A DNA stretch of 64,000 nucleotides from Mycoplana dimorpha (lineage in GTDB: Bacteria > Pseudomonadota > Alphaproteobacteria > Rhizobiales > Rhizobiaceae), in assembly GCF_003046475.1 (NCBI RefSeq), contig NZ_PZZZ01000005.1:186001-250000 (forward strand), read 5' to 3'. Below, piece by piece: positions 37,363 through 47,864 of this stretch (its first letter is position 1; each line of letters begins with the position of its first letter). The notes beneath the pieces are model-generated. The model was not told the origin of the DNA and searched no databases. It worked only from the letters and a program-made list of their open reading frames with translations. The translations under genes were made by a program, and so were the position numbers.

Positions 37363-39824
37363 CAAGCGCCCCAGATCTCGGTTGCGTACTGACGGATCGT
37401 CCGGTCGGAAGAAAACCAGCCCATGCGGGCGGTGTTCAGGATGGTCTTGGTCTCCCAGCGCGACTTGTCCTTCCAGAGCCTGTCGACCTCCCGCTGCGCC
37501 TTCGCATAGGCGTCGAAATCGGCCGCGACCATGAACCAGTCGTGATCGTAGAGGCCCTCGATCAGGCCGGCATAGCGACTGCGGTCGTCGGGGGAGAAGA
37601 CGCCTGACGAGATGGCGAGCAGCGCCTGGGCAAGTTCGGGCGAGTTTTCGATGACGGCACGCGGGCTGTGGCCCTCGGCGCGCACCCGCGCCACCTCGGC
37701 CGCGGTCATGCCGAAGATGACGATGTTGTCGGCACCGACATGGTCGCGCATCTCGACATTGGCGCCGTCAAGCGTGCCGATGGTCAGCGCGCCGTTCAGG
37801 GCGAACTTCATGTTGCCGGTGCCGGAGGCCTCCATGCCGGCGGTGGAAATCTGCTCGGAAAGGTCGGCGGCCGGGACCATCATCTCGGCCAGCGAGACGT
37901 TGTAGTTCGGCACGAACACCACCTTCAGGAGCCCGCGCACGGCCGGATCGTTGTTGATCACCCGGCCGACGTCGTTAGCGAGCTTGATGATCAGCTTGGC
38001 GTTGTGATAGCTCGGCGCCGCCTTGCCGGCGAACAGCTTGACGCGCGGCACCCAGTCCAGCTCCGGACGGGAGCGGATCTGGTCGTAGAGCGCAACCGCC
38101 TCGATGATGTTGAGAAGCTGGCGCTTGTATTCGTGGATGCGCTTGATCTGGATGTCGAACATCGCCTCGGGGTCGATGCGTATGCCGACCCGGGCCTGGA
38201 CGAGCTGGGCGAGCTTGATCTTGTTCTGCCGCTTGATCGCGGCAAAGCGCTCCTGGAATGCGGCGTCGCCGGCGAAGACATCCAGTTGCTTCAGCCGCTC
38301 GGCATCTTCCTCGAAGGAGACGCCGATCGATTCGCAGATCAGATTGAAGAGCTCGGGATTGCACTGCATCAACCAGCGGCGCGGGGTGATCCCGTTGGTC
38401 TTGTTGTTGATGCGCTGCGGGTAGAGGCGGTGAAGATCGGCAAACACCGTCTCCTTCATCAGTTCGGTGTGCAGGGCCGAGACGCCGTTGACCGAATGCG
38501 AACCGACAAAGGCGAGATTGCCCATGCGCACCCGACGCTCGCCGCTTTCCTCGATCAGCGAGATGTTGCGGATCTTCTGGTCGTCATAGCCGTGGTCGTT
38601 GCGGGCCTCGAGCAGGATCTTGGCGTTGATGGCGTAGACGATTTGCATGTGGCGCGGCAGGAGCCGCTCGAACAGCGGCACCGCCCAGCTTTCCAGCGCC
38701 TCCGGCAGGAGCGTGTGGTTGGTGTAGGCGAAGGTCTTGCGGGCGAGGTCCCAGGCGGCGTCGAAGTCGATGCCGTGCACGTCGGTCAGAAGGCGCACCA
38801 GCTCGGCGACGGAAACGGCTGGGTGGGTATCGTTCAGCTGTATGGCGACGGCGTCCGGCAGCGAGGTGAAATCCGGATACTGCTGCAGATGGCGGCGCAG
38901 GATATCCTGCAGCGAGGCGGAGGAGAAGAAGAACTCCTGACGCAGCCGCAGCTCCTGGCCGGCGGCCGTCGCATCGGCCGGATAGAGGACGCGGGTGAGG
39001 CTTTCGGCCTTGTTGCTCTCGCGCAGCGCGCCGATATGGTCGCCGGCATTGAAGGCGGCGAGCAGGATCGGATCGATCGGATAGGCCGACCAGAGACGCA
39101 GGGTGTTGACCCGCCTGGCCCGCCAGCCGACCACCGGCGTGTCGAAGGCGGTGGCGATGACGCGTTCGGCCGGCTTCCAGATGAAGCGCTGCCGCCCGCC
39201 GCCGAGGTCGACCGTCTCGACCGCGCCGCCGAAGCCGATCTCATAGGAGCTCTCGCGCCGTTCGAACTCCCAGGGATTGCCGTGGGCGAGCCAGGTTTCC
39301 GGCAGTTCGACCTGCCAGCCATCGGCCAGTTCCTGGCGGAACAGGCCATGGACGTAGCGGATGCCGTAGCCGTAGGCCGGCACGTCGGTGGTCGCCATCG
39401 ATTCGATGAAGCAGGCGGCCAGCCGGCCGAGACCGCCATTGCCGAGTGCGGCATCCGGCTCGAGCTCGGCAATCACGTCGATATCGACGCCCAGCGAGGC
39501 GAGCGCCTCGCGCATCTCGTCCATCAGGCCGATATTCGTCATGGCGTCGCGCATCAGCCGCCCGATCAGGAATTCCAGCGACAGGTAATAGACGCGCTTG
39601 GCGCCGATCGCATAGGTGCGCCGCGTCGAATCCATCCACTTGTCGGTGATGCGGTCGCGCGCCACGAGAATGGCCGCGGTCAGCCAGTCGTGCGGCTTGG
39701 CCACCTTCGGGTCCTTGCCGATGCGGTATTTCAGGCGTTCCACAAGTTCGGTTGCAAGCTGCGTCGGCTCCGTGGAGCGCAGCGCGGGGGTGGGGATCTC
39801 GCTGGCGGTGACCCTGTTCATCAT
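37362..39824 (-). CDS. glgP: Glycogen phosphorylase
   Basis: An 820-residue GT35 enzyme that releases glucose-1-phosphate from glycogen with PLP as cofactor. The PLP lysine lies in EASGTGNMKFALNGA; other family segments are GNGGLGRLAACFIESMATTD, YGYGIRYVHGLFRQ and NDTHPAVSVAELVRLLTDVH. It is the first gene of the glg operon; two consecutive ATG codons (39824 and 39821) are possible starts. The 253-base gap upstream, shared with the end of the TadG-like gene, holds the operon promoter. Confidence 0.97.
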   Translation of the reverse strand: MMNRVTASEIPTPALRSTEPTQLATELVERLKYRIGKDPKVAKPHDWLTAAILVARDRITDKWMDSTRRTYAIGAKRVYYLSLEFLIGRLMRDAMTNIGLMDEMREALASLGVDIDVIAELEPDAALGNGGLGRLAACFIESMATTDVPAYGYGIRYVHGLFRQELADGWQVELPETWLAHGNPWEFERRESSYEIGFGGAVETVDLGGGRQRFIWKPAERVIATAFDTPVVGWRARRVNTLRLWSAYPIDPILLAAFNAGDHIGALRESNKAESLTRVLYPADATAAGQELRLRQEFFFSSASLQDILRRHLQQYPDFTSLPDAVAIQLNDTHPAVSVAELVRLLTDVHGIDFDAAWDLARKTFAYTNHTLLPEALESWAVPLFERLLPRHMQIVYAINAKILLEARNDHGYDDQKIRNISLIEESGERRVRMGNLAFVGSHSVNGVSALHTELMKETVFADLHRLYPQRINNKTNGITPRRWLMQCNPELFNLICESIGVSFEEDAERLKQLDVFAGDAAFQERFAAIKRQNKIKLAQLVQARVGIRIDPEAMFDIQIKRIHEYKRQLLNIIEAVALYDQIRSRPELDWVPRVKLFAGKAAPSYHNAKLIIKLANDVGRVINNDPAVRGLLKVVFVPNYNVSLAEMMVPAADLSEQISTAGMEASGTGNMKFALNGALTIGTLDGANVEMRDHVGADNIVIFGMTAAEVARVRAEGHSPRAVIENSPELAQALLAISSGVFSPDDRSRYAGLIEGLYDHDWFMVAADFDAYAKAQREVDRLWKDKSRWETKTILNTARMGWFSSDRTIRQYATEIWGA

Positions 39825-39940
39825 GGGCGGTAACGACCCCCTTCACTTCAGTCGGCAACCATCGCAATCCAGCCCTTGCCACAATTTTGCATCTATCCGG
39901 AACGCATGCAATACGGCGCCGCCAGAAAGCCGGCCGGCCC

Positions 39941-39981
39941 AAAAACGCGAGGACCCGCCGGCCTGAGGCGCGGCGGGTCCT
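39941..39981 (-). terminator. Terminator behind the TadG-like gene
   Basis: On the minus strand AGGACCCGCCG pairs perfectly over 11 bases with CGGCGGGTCCT around a 10-base loop, followed by CGCGTTTTTGGG. It lies about 97 bases after the stop of the TadG-like gene and before glgP. Confidence 0.68.
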
Positions 39982-40077
39982 GTCCGGTCGTCGGCCGCGA
40001 ACGTTGCGCGGCGCAAGCTTATCGGTCGGGGTATGCTGTGGCCGTCCCGAAACCGCCGGCCTCCGGGACGACTTGCA

Positions 40078-41325
40078 TCAGTGCGTGAGGCGGGCGATCA
40101 CCGCCGTGGCCCGCTCGCCGATCGCCTTGAACGCGGAAACCAGCTGCCCCATGTCGTCGGCCTCGAAATAGTTGGCTTCCGTCGTAGCGCAATATTTCAG
40201 CAGGCTCTGGCCACGCGCTGGCGCCATGAAGGCCACCGTGTAGACTTCAACCTTGGCGGCCCGCGCCTTGTCGCAATATTGTCTGGTCTCGGTGTCGGAC
40301 TTCTTGCCGTTCGAGCTCGACGAGCTGCCGTTGTAGGCGGTGTTGTCGCCATCGGTCATGAACACGATGTATTTCGTCGGCACCTGGCCGTTTTTCTGCC
40401 GGTGAGCCGGAATCTCCGTCTCCTTGTTGCTGTCGGACGGGACGAGCTTGTCGAAGGCCTTGGCGAACGCAGCGTGCGAATCCGTGCCGCCGGTCGGGAT
40501 CGAGGGCAGGGCATTGACATAGGCCAGCGCACCGTCGGAACCCCAGGCGAACTGGGTTTCGGTCTGCATATTGTCATTGTAGGAGACGGCGGCGGTGCGA
40601 ACGAGTTCCTTCTTGGGGTCGGCCGTGTTCAACTGCGTGGCCAGGCTGGCGACGGCGAGTTTCAGCGCGCCGATCTTCTTCGTGTAGCACGGTTTTGTGC
40701 TCTTGAGGTTCGGATACTGGCCCCAATTGTCTTCGGTGTAGTTCTGGCAGGCCTCGGTCTTGCTGGCGATCTCGTCGGTTCTGAACGACATCGAACCCGA
40801 GCGGTCGACCACCAGGAACATCGAAAGGGCGTTCTTCGATTCCGTCGCGCTCTCCGCCGAGGTGCTGGCCGTCAGCGTCGCCTTGTCGTTGACGAGAAGA
40901 CGCGTCAGCGGGTTCAGGTCCATGCTGTAGCGTGCCGTCATGTTGATGACGAACGTCTTGCCGGTGCCGACGGTGGCGACCTCCCGGATGTCGATGCTGG
41001 TGCCGGAGGTAATCTCCTCATCCTTGGCCTTTGCCACCTCGTCGCCGAGATCGCTGCCTTCGCGCATCTGGGCCGCCAGGAACTGGATCGCCAGCAGCTT
41101 GGCCTTCTCGACCGTATAGCCCTTGTTGGCGAGGGCGGAGGCTGCGGCGAGTGCTGCCGAATCGGCGGCGTCCTGCAGCCGCGTCTTCGTCATGATCATC
41201 TTGGTGACATCGATCGAGATGCCGCCGGCGCCGAGAAGCACCGGCAGCAAGATTGCCGTCATCGCGGCGAAGTTGCCGCGCCGGTCCCGCGCCAGACGGG
41301 AAAGCTGTTCCGTCGTCGTTTTCAT
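40078..41325 (-). CDS. TadG-like pilus-assembly/vWA domain protein
   Basis: A 415-residue envelope protein. The N-terminus has the TadE/TadG-like segment RDRRGNFAAMTAILLPVLLG with one transmembrane helix (about 20-42), then LQDAADSAALAAASALANKG, typical of Flp-pilus minor proteins. Residues 165-410 are a von Willebrand A domain: MIDAS motif VVDRSGSMSF (DxSxS), a SIPTGGTDSH loop with the Thr and IVFMTDGDNT with the Asp. Several Cys pairs suggest export. No tad/cpa genes are near, so this is an orphan copy; adhesion or pilus-related function is inference. Confidence 0.85.
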   Translation of the reverse strand: MKTTTEQLSRLARDRRGNFAAMTAILLPVLLGAGGISIDVTKMIMTKTRLQDAADSAALAAASALANKGYTVEKAKLLAIQFLAAQMREGSDLGDEVAKAKDEEITSGTSIDIREVATVGTGKTFVINMTARYSMDLNPLTRLLVNDKATLTASTSAESATESKNALSMFLVVDRSGSMSFRTDEIASKTEACQNYTEDNWGQYPNLKSTKPCYTKKIGALKLAVASLATQLNTADPKKELVRTAAVSYNDNMQTETQFAWGSDGALAYVNALPSIPTGGTDSHAAFAKAFDKLVPSDSNKETEIPAHRQKNGQVPTKYIVFMTDGDNTAYNGSSSSSNGKKSDTETRQYCDKARAAKVEVYTVAFMAPARGQSLLKYCATTEANYFEADDMGQLVSAFKAIGERATAVIARLTH

Positions 41326-41623
41326 CTTTGGAATGCCCCATCGTCATAATGTTGGCCCGACGATAGCGCGCAGAAATTATTCTACGGTTTCAGCAACCGC
41401 TAAAATTCGATCGAAAACCGTGCCGATATTGGAAACCCGGGCGTTTGGGGCAATTCTCCCTGTGCCTAATCGGGACGGCCCCGAAAACGGCGGCGTCGCT
41501 GCGGTTCGATGAAACGGCAGATCGGCCGGGGATGGCGTTGCGCCATCGGCCATCTCCCGCGACGATGTACTGCAATCGCTGCGGGAGATGTCCGGGCACA
41601 GAAGCAGGCAGTGCACGGGTTTG
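41326..41623. other. 298-base gap with stem-loops
   Basis: No gene is supported. Next to the TadG-like start the sequence is AT-rich (AGAAATTATTCTACGG), a likely promoter. Behind the VOC gene two hairpins are visible: GATGGCG-TTG-CGCCATC at about 41531-41547 and CATCTCCCGC / GCGGGAGATG at 41551-41560 and 41581-41590; they may end the VOC transcript. Confidence 0.45.
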
Positions 41624-42391
41624 TCAGCGCTTCGGCGCGACCAGCGCGAAATGGGCGCCCTGCGGATCAACGCCATTGATGATCCACGCGCCGCCGGGCA
41701 CCTCCATCGGTCCCATGACGACCTTGCCGCCGCCGGCGTTGACGCGCTCGACGGCCGCGTCGATGCCCTCGACGTTGAAGTAATAGGCCCAGTATGGCGG
41801 TGCGGGCATGTCCTTCGGCTTGGTCATCATTCCGCCGCACGTCTGGCCGTCGATCTTGAAGAGCTGGTAGATGCCCATTTCGCCCATGTCGAGGGCCTGA
41901 TCCTTTTCCCAGCCGAAGAGGGAGGAATAGAAGCTCCAGGCGCTGTCGAGATCGCCCGCCATCAGCTCGTGCCAGCCGATCCGGCCGGGCGCCATCTGGT
42001 CGCCATCCGGCTGGCCCTCGCCGCTGGAGTTGAACAGGCAGAAGGCCGCACCATGCGGGTCCGCCACCACGGCAAAACGGCCGATGCCGGGGATGTCGTC
42101 GGGCTGGCGATAGACCCTGCCGCCCTTCGTCGCGACGTCCCTGGCGGTCGCGTCGACGTCGTCGGCATAGATGTAGCCGATCCAGGCCGGCGGCATGCCC
42201 GACGCCTCCTCCGGCGTGGTCATCAGGCCTGCGACCATCTTCTCGCCCATCGAGAAGATCGTGTATGTCATGTCCGGCATGCCGGCATCCTTGGCGGTCC
42301 AGCCGACGACGGACTTGTAGAACCGCTCGGCAGCGGCAATGTCGCTGGTCATCAGCTCGTACCAGACGAATTTTCCTTGGTTCTGGGACAT
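41624..42391 (-). CDS. VOC family protein with two glyoxalase-like domains
   Basis: A 255-residue protein with two tandem vicinal-oxygen-chelate modules. Domain 1 begins GKFVWYELMTSDIAAAERFY, domain 2 IGWHELMAGDLDSAWSFYSS; each ends in a strand such as VVADPHGAAFCLF or NGVDPQGAHFALV. It resembles the Streptomyces CFP-30B/hydroxylase-type two-domain VOC proteins of unknown substrate. ATG 42391 has CGGAGGAACC upstream, which decides the start. Confidence 0.85.
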   Translation of the reverse strand: MSQNQGKFVWYELMTSDIAAAERFYKSVVGWTAKDAGMPDMTYTIFSMGEKMVAGLMTTPEEASGMPPAWIGYIYADDVDATARDVATKGGRVYRQPDDIPGIGRFAVVADPHGAAFCLFNSSGEGQPDGDQMAPGRIGWHELMAGDLDSAWSFYSSLFGWEKDQALDMGEMGIYQLFKIDGQTCGGMMTKPKDMPAPPYWAYYFNVEGIDAAVERVNAGGGKVVMGPMEVPGGAWIINGVDPQGAHFALVAPKR

Positions 42392-42503
42392 GGTTCCTCC
42401 GATCCTGTTTTTCTCAGATGCGAGCAATAGGGGCGCCGCGCGCTCAACCCTGCGGGCGGCAACGCTCGACGTCCGCGGTCGTCAGGCCGCGCCGGTCCAA
42501 GCC

Positions 42504-43223
42504 TCAGGGCTTCGGCGCGTCCTCATATTCATCGTGCCGTTTGACGAAGCTCAGCGTTCCGGTCTCGTTGCGGCCCTTCGGCGCGCGGTCGAGCACCATC
42601 AGCGTGCCGAGGATCTCCTCGCCGCCGCGGGCATATCCGGAATAGGTATGATAGACGGTTCCCGCCTCATCCTTGAAGAAGGCGCTCATGCCCGGCAGTT
42701 CGTCGTGGGCCTGTTCCGACGGCGTCTCGCGATAGTTGTAGTCGACCGTGCCGCGCGCCAGCTCCTCCCTGGTGAAGGAGACGTGATAGTCGAAGTTGAA
42801 ATCGCTGCCATATGAGGACACCCAGGGGAAGTGCCACCCCATGCGCTTCTTGTAGGCCTCGATTCTGTCGAGGGGCGCGCGCGACACGCAGACGAAAGTG
42901 ACGTCGTGATGGTTGAGGTGCGGCAGCATGCCATCGATGTGGTCGGCGACGAACGAGCAGCCGGGGCAGCCGGCCTGCCAGTCCGGGCCGAACATGAAAT
43001 GATAGACCATCAGCTGGCTGCGGCCCTCGAAGAGGTCGGCCAGCGTCTTCTTCCCGTCCGGCGTGTCGAACGTGTATGCCTTGTCGACCTTGACCCAGGG
43101 CAGGGCGAGGCGTTCGGCCCGCACCTTGTCGCGCAGGCGGGTCTCCTCCTTCTCAAGCGCCAGGAGCGCCGTGCGCGCCTTCAGCCAGGCTTCACGGGAG
43201 ACGATTTCGTGGTCCGGTCTCAT
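42504..43223 (-). CDS. DUF899 thioredoxin-fold protein
   Basis: A 239-residue protein of the DUF899 family, related in fold to AhpC/thioredoxin. Visible segments are EIVSREAWLKARTALLALEK, the redox-type motif GCPGCSFVADHIDGMLPHLN with CxxC, and the C-terminal GTLMVLDRAPKGRNE. ATG 43223 is chosen because GAGGAGG lies nine bases upstream; two earlier in-frame ATG codons overlap that site. Function is unknown. It follows the ilvD-side gap and precedes the VOC gene in the same direction. Confidence 0.85.
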   Translation of the reverse strand: MRPDHEIVSREAWLKARTALLALEKEETRLRDKVRAERLALPWVKVDKAYTFDTPDGKKTLADLFEGRSQLMVYHFMFGPDWQAGCPGCSFVADHIDGMLPHLNHHDVTFVCVSRAPLDRIEAYKKRMGWHFPWVSSYGSDFNFDYHVSFTREELARGTVDYNYRETPSEQAHDELPGMSAFFKDEAGTVYHTYSGYARGGEEILGTLMVLDRAPKGRNETGTLSFVKRHDEYEDAPKP

Positions 43224-43435
43224 GTTCGCCATCCTCCTCAACGGGACATTCGACGCAAAGGCGTGGGCGGCTGCGCTTCATCCAGCGCCGGCCTCACCGC
43301 CCCGAGCCTGACTATAGACGCAGCATGCGGCGGCTTTCCGACAACGGCCTCGTAAAAATACCAGTCGCCTGCGCAAATGTGGATGAGGAAAGAGCTCGCG
43401 GATCCGATACTCATCTGGAAGCCGCGGCGCAAATG

Positions 43436-43461
43436 CAAAAAAGGGCCGCTCAGGCGGCCCT
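43436..43461 (-). terminator. Rho-independent terminator of ilvD
   Basis: On the minus strand AGGGCCGC pairs perfectly with GCGGCCCT around a 4-base loop and is followed by a T-run and TGCATTTG. It starts 30 bases after the ilvD stop. Confidence 0.88.
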
Positions 43462-43490
43462 CTCGATCAGCTCTGAATTCGCAACAGCCC

Positions 43491-45326
43491 TTATTCGGGC
43501 AGGATGCGCACCGCGCCGAGATCGGCGGAGCTGGCAAAGGCAGCATAGGCCTTCAGCGCCGTCGTGACGTTGCGCTTGCGCGGCTGCGCCGGCTTCCAGC
43601 CGAGCTTGTCCTGCTCTGCGCGGCGGGTGGCGAGTTCGGCCTCCGGGACCGCCAGGTTGATGGTGCGGTTCGGAATGTCGATCTCGATGATGTCGCCCTG
43701 GCGCACCAGGCCGATCGCGCCGCCCTGTGCGGCTTCCGGCGAGGCGTGGCCGATCGAAAGGCCCGAGGTGCCGCCGGAGAAGCGGCCGTCGGTGACCAGC
43801 GCGCAGGCCTTGCCGAGGCCCTTCGACTTCAGGTAGCTCGTCGGATAGAGCATCTCCTGCATGCCGGGGCCGCCCTTCGGGCCCTCGTAGCGGATGACGA
43901 CGACATCGCCGGCCTTGACCTCGCCGCCGAGGATGCCCTTGACCGCCGCGTCCTGGCTTTCGAAGACGACCGCCGGGCCGGTGAACTTCAGGATCGATTC
44001 ATCGACGCCGGCCGTCTTCACGATGCAGCCGTCGAGCGCGATGTTGCCCTTCAGCACCGCCAGCCCGCCGTCTTTGGAGAACGGGTGCTCGACCGAGCGG
44101 ATGACGCCGTTTTCGCCGTCGGTATCGAGTTCGTCCCAGCGGGCTTCCTGGCTGAACGCCACCTGGGTCGGGATGCCGCCCGGGGCCGCCCGGAAGAAGG
44201 TGCGAACCGTCTCGCTGTTCGTGCGGGAAATGTCCCAGCGGTCGATGGCGTCGCCGAGCGTGGCGGCATGCACGGTCGGGGTATCGCGGTGGATCAGGCC
44301 GCCGCGGTCGAGTTCGCCCAGGATGCGCATGATGCCGCCGGCGCGGTGGACGTCTTCCATGTGCACGTCGGCCTTGGCCGGGGCGACCTTCGACAGGCAC
44401 GGCACCTTGCGCGACAGCCGGTCGATGTCGTCGAGCGTGAATTCGATGCCGCCCTCGTAAGCCGCCGCCAGAATGTGCAGCACGGTGTTGGTCGAGCCGC
44501 CCATGGCGATGTCGAGCGACATGGCGTTCTCGAAGGCCTTTTTGTTGGCGACGTTGCGCGGCAGCACGGTCTCGTCGTCCTGTTCGTAATAGCGGCGGGC
44601 GAGATCGACGATCAGGTGGCCGGCCTCGACGAACAGGCGCTTGCGGTCGCCGTGGGTGGCGAGCGTCGAGCCGTTGCCGGGCAGCGACAGGCCGAGCGCC
44701 TCGGTCAGACAGTTCATCGAGTTGGCGGTGAACATGCCCGAGCACGAGCCGCAGGTCGGGCAGGCGGAGCGCTCGATGGTCTTGACGTCCTCGTCGGAGA
44801 TGCTGTCGTCGGCGGCGGCAACCATGGCGTCGACGAGGTCGAGCGCCTGGGTCTTGCCGTGCAGCACGACCTTGCCGGCCTCCATCGGCCCGCCGGAAAC
44901 GAACACGGCCGGGATGTTCAGCCGCATCGCCGCGTTCAGCATGCCCGGGGTGATCTTGTCGCAGTTGGAGATGCAGACCATGGCGTCGGCGCAATGGGCG
45001 TTGACCATGTACTCGACGCTGTCGGCGATGATTTCGCGCGACGGCAGCGAATAGAGCATGCCGTCATGGCCCATGGCGATGCCGTCGTCGACGGCGATCG
45101 TGTTGAATTCCTTGGCGACGCCGCCGGCCGCCTCGATCTCGCGGGCAACCAGCTGGCCGAGGTCCTTCAGGTGCACGTGGCCAGGCACGAACTGGGTGAA
45201 CGAATTCACCACCGCGATGATCGGCTTGCCGAAATCCCCGTCCTTCATGCCGGTGGCGCGCCACAGGCCGCGGGCGCCGGCCATGTTGCGGCCGTGGGTG
45301 GTGGTTCGGGAACGATAAGCTGGCAT
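43491..45326 (-). CDS. ilvD: Dihydroxy-acid dehydratase
   Basis: A 611-residue Fe-S enzyme that dehydrates 2,3-dihydroxy-isovalerate and -methylvalerate in valine, leucine and isoleucine synthesis. The cluster cysteines are C122 (SNCDKITPG) and C195 with neighbours C189 and C192 ([11 protein letters not shown]). The sequence matches the longer E. coli-type branch (start [20 protein letters not shown]). ATG 45326 is chosen over an upstream in-frame start at 45341; GAGGAC lies upstream. It stands alone, with its own terminator. Confidence 0.97.
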   Translation of the reverse strand: MPAYRSRTTTHGRNMAGARGLWRATGMKDGDFGKPIIAVVNSFTQFVPGHVHLKDLGQLVAREIEAAGGVAKEFNTIAVDDGIAMGHDGMLYSLPSREIIADSVEYMVNAHCADAMVCISNCDKITPGMLNAAMRLNIPAVFVSGGPMEAGKVVLHGKTQALDLVDAMVAAADDSISDEDVKTIERSACPTCGSCSGMFTANSMNCLTEALGLSLPGNGSTLATHGDRKRLFVEAGHLIVDLARRYYEQDDETVLPRNVANKKAFENAMSLDIAMGGSTNTVLHILAAAYEGGIEFTLDDIDRLSRKVPCLSKVAPAKADVHMEDVHRAGGIMRILGELDRGGLIHRDTPTVHAATLGDAIDRWDISRTNSETVRTFFRAAPGGIPTQVAFSQEARWDELDTDGENGVIRSVEHPFSKDGGLAVLKGNIALDGCIVKTAGVDESILKFTGPAVVFESQDAAVKGILGGEVKAGDVVVIRYEGPKGGPGMQEMLYPTSYLKSKGLGKACALVTDGRFSGGTSGLSIGHASPEAAQGGAIGLVRQGDIIEIDIPNRTINLAVPEAELATRRAEQDKLGWKPAQPRKRNVTTALKAYAAFASSADLGAVRILPE

Positions 45327-45574
45327 CTGCAAAGTCCTCACATCCGGTCAATCATGGCATATGGGGACGGACAAGCCGCTGCACCAGCCATTGTCTGGGG
45401 GTTCCCTAGCGCATATCCCCGCCCGCGTCACGAAAGGAATGTCAACTTTTGACGCACCGGCGTGGAATTTCCTGTCGCAGCCGGCCTGCGGATGACCGCC
45501 TTGGTGCAGCAACTCGTGGGGCTCCTCGATCGGCAGCGCGGCACGGTCACAGGCGGCCGGGGTACTCGGTGCGC

Positions 45575-45610
45575 ATTCATCATACATATTGTTGTCAAGG
45601 TATGATGAAT
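45575..45610. promoter_or_regulatory. Inverted repeat before the GntR gene, candidate operator
   Basis: ATTCATCATAC (45575-45585) and GTATGATGAAT (45600-45610) are perfect inverted copies with a 14-base spacer ATATTGTTGTCAAG. It lies about 40 bases before the GntR start. FadR-subfamily regulators bind related GT-ATGAT-type half sites, so autoregulation and control of dgoD are plausible. The rest of 45327-45574 shows nothing notable. Confidence 0.62.
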
Positions 45611-45651
45611 GGGTTAGTACGACACGGCAGCGAAGAGCGGAGGTCTGCAGC

Positions 45652-46431
45652 ATGACGGAGGTCGCAATCGCGGCGGCGGAGGTGGCGCAGCCGAGGCGCC
45701 CGCGCGTGCAGAAGTCGGTGATCGCGGCGATCGGCCTAGACATCTGCTCGGAGCGCTATCCGGCGGGCACCGCCCTGCCCAGGGAAAATGATCTTTGCGG
45801 GCTTTATGGCGTCAGCCGCACGGTGATCCGCGAAACGCTGAAGGTGCTCGCCGCCAAGGGGCTCGTCAGCAGCCGGCCGCGCGTGGGCACGGTGGTCTGC
45901 GCTGAGGCGGACTGGAACATTCTCGACCCGCAGGTCCTCGAATGGATGGGGCCGCGCATCGAGGACCTCGACCTTCTCGGCTGCATCCTCGAGACCCGCC
46001 GCACCGTCGAGCCGGTTGCCGCCGAATTCGCCGCCGAGCGCGCCACGGTACAGGAAATCGCCGATCTGGAAGGCGCCTGGATGCGGATGCGTGACGCCGA
46101 TGCCGATGGCGACACCGAGGCCTTCACCCGCGCCGACGTGCAGTTCCACGAAATCCTGCTGAAGGCCAGCCACAACCTGGTGTTCCGTCAGCTCTCCGCC
46201 ATCATCCATGCGGCGCTGATCTACTCGCTGCATCGCTCCAACGAGGTCGTCGATCGCCGGGACGAGGCGCTCGAAGTGCATCGCCAGCTGGTCGAGGCGC
46301 TGCGCCTGCGCGACAGGGCGGCCGCCCGCGCCTGCTCGCACCGCATGCTCGACCTTGCCGCCCGCGACCTCGCCACACGCGACGCGGCGCCGGCGATACG
46401 GCTGCGCGCCGAGCTGGCCGAAACTGGTTGA
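45652..46431 (+). CDS. GntR/FadR-subfamily regulator, DgoR-like
   Basis: A 259-residue regulator. The N-terminal winged helix-turn-helix has [20 protein letters not shown] and [18 protein letters not shown]; the C-terminal FCD domain contains [20 protein letters not shown] and the metal-ligand His/Asp residues in DVQFHEILL and [12 protein letters not shown]. Position 55 bases before dgoD points to a galactonate-responsive repressor, like E. coli DgoR. ATG 45652 follows CGGAGGTCTGCAG. Confidence 0.85.
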   Translation: MTEVAIAAAEVAQPRRPRVQKSVIAAIGLDICSERYPAGTALPRENDLCGLYGVSRTVIRETLKVLAAKGLVSSRPRVGTVVCAEADWNILDPQVLEWMGPRIEDLDLLGCILETRRTVEPVAAEFAAERATVQEIADLEGAWMRMRDADADGDTEAFTRADVQFHEILLKASHNLVFRQLSAIIHAALIYSLHRSNEVVDRRDEALEVHRQLVEALRLRDRAAARACSHRMLDLAARDLATRDAAPAIRLRAELAETG

Positions 46432-46486
46432 AAAAACGGCCAGGGCCCCGACCACTCAAATCCTCGTTCGAACGGACATCACCACC

Positions 46487-47635
46487 ATGAAGATCACCAA
46501 GCTCACCACCTATATCGTCCCGCCGCGCTGGCTGTTTCTGAAGATCGAGACCGACGCGGGCGTCACCGGCTGGGGCGAGCCGGTCGTGGAGGGGCGGGCG
46601 CTGACGGTCGAGGCGGCCGTGCACGAGCTTGCCGACTATCTGGTCGGCAAGGACCCGATGCTGATCGAGGATCACTGGCAGGTGATGTATCGCGGCGGCT
46701 TCTATCGCGGCGGCGCCGTGCACATGTCGGCACTTGCCGGCATCGACCAGGCGCTGTGGGACATCAAGGGCAAGGCCTATGGCCAGCCGGTCCACGCGCT
46801 GCTCGGCGGCCAGTGCCGCGACCGCATCAAGGTCTATTCCTGGATCGGCGGCGACCGCCCCTCCGACGTCGCCAACAACGCGCGCGAGGTGGTCGCCCGC
46901 GGCTTCAAGGCGATCAAGCTCAACGGCTGTGAGGAGATGCAGATCGTCGACACCTGGGACAAGGTGGAGAAGGCGGTCGAGACGATCGCCACCATCCGCG
47001 AGGCGATCGGGCCGCATATCGGCATCGGCGTCGATTTCCACGGCCGCGTCCACAAGCCGATGGCCAAGGTGCTGGCGAAGGAACTCGAGCCCTACAAGCT
47101 GATGTTCATCGAGGAGCCGGTGCTCTCCGAAAATAGGGAGACGCTGAAGGAGATCGCCAACCACTGCTCGACGCCGATCGCGCTCGGCGAGCGCCTCTAT
47201 TCGCGCTGGGACTTCAAGTCGGTGCTTTCGGACGGCTATGTCGACATCATCCAGCCGGACCTTTCCCATGCCGGCGGGATCACCGAGTGCCGCAAGATCG
47301 CCGCGATGGCCGAGGCCTACGACGTGGCTCTGGCGCCGCATTGCCCGCTCGGGCCGATCGCGCTCGCCGCCTGCCTGCAGGTCGACGCCGTCTCCTACAA
47401 CGCGTTCATCCAGGAACAGAGCCTCGGCATCCACTACAACCAGGGCAACGACATCCTGGACTACATCTCCAACAAAGAGGTGTTCCACTATGCCGACGGC
47501 TTCGTCTCGATCCCGCAGGGGCCCGGCCTCGGCATCGAGGTGGACGAGGCCTATGTGATCGAGCGCGCCAAGGAAGGCCATCATTGGCGCAACCCGGTCT
47601 GGCGGCATGCGGACGGCAGCGTCGCCGAGTGGTGA
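46487..47635 (+). CDS. dgoD: D-galactonate dehydratase
   Basis: A 382-residue enolase-superfamily enzyme that converts D-galactonate to 2-keto-3-deoxygalactonate. Metal ligands are D183, E209 and E235 and catalytic histidines are H185 (DFHGR) and H285 (APHCPLGP), at the same numbers as in E. coli DgoD, and the length is the same. The start ATG 46487 gives the family N-terminus [20 protein letters not shown]. The following dgoK and dgoA genes are not in the window, so the product must be processed by genes elsewhere. Confidence 0.94.
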   Translation: MKITKLTTYIVPPRWLFLKIETDAGVTGWGEPVVEGRALTVEAAVHELADYLVGKDPMLIEDHWQVMYRGGFYRGGAVHMSALAGIDQALWDIKGKAYGQPVHALLGGQCRDRIKVYSWIGGDRPSDVANNAREVVARGFKAIKLNGCEEMQIVDTWDKVEKAVETIATIREAIGPHIGIGVDFHGRVHKPMAKVLAKELEPYKLMFIEEPVLSENRETLKEIANHCSTPIALGERLYSRWDFKSVLSDGYVDIIQPDLSHAGGITECRKIAAMAEAYDVALAPHCPLGPIALAACLQVDAVSYNAFIQEQSLGIHYNQGNDILDYISNKEVFHYADGFVSIPQGPGLGIEVDEAYVIERAKEGHHWRNPVWRHADGSVAEW

Positions 47636-47864
47636 GGGAGACACGGAGGCATCCGAAGGGATGAAGGGCTTTGGCCGGCGTTACGCCTGAGGCTGAAGGC
47701 GCAGGCGGTGTTCAGGCTATCCTGCACTGCCGTTGCCCCCCTTATCTGATTGCCTGCAAAAGCAACGCCGGTTAAATCTGTGCAGAAGGAGCGGGGGCAT
47801 CCGCCGGCGGCGTGGCTGGCGGGGGAGGTTGCCATCGTGCGGCATCGTCAGGGGGAGTGCCGGA

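Noticed and set aside
37668-39833. A 721-codon antisense frame under glgP
   Set aside because: It is a shadow of a highly conserved enzyme gene. Similar long shadows under glgA/glgC, ilvD, liuD, pbpC and the alpha-2-macroglobulin gene were rejected for the same reason.
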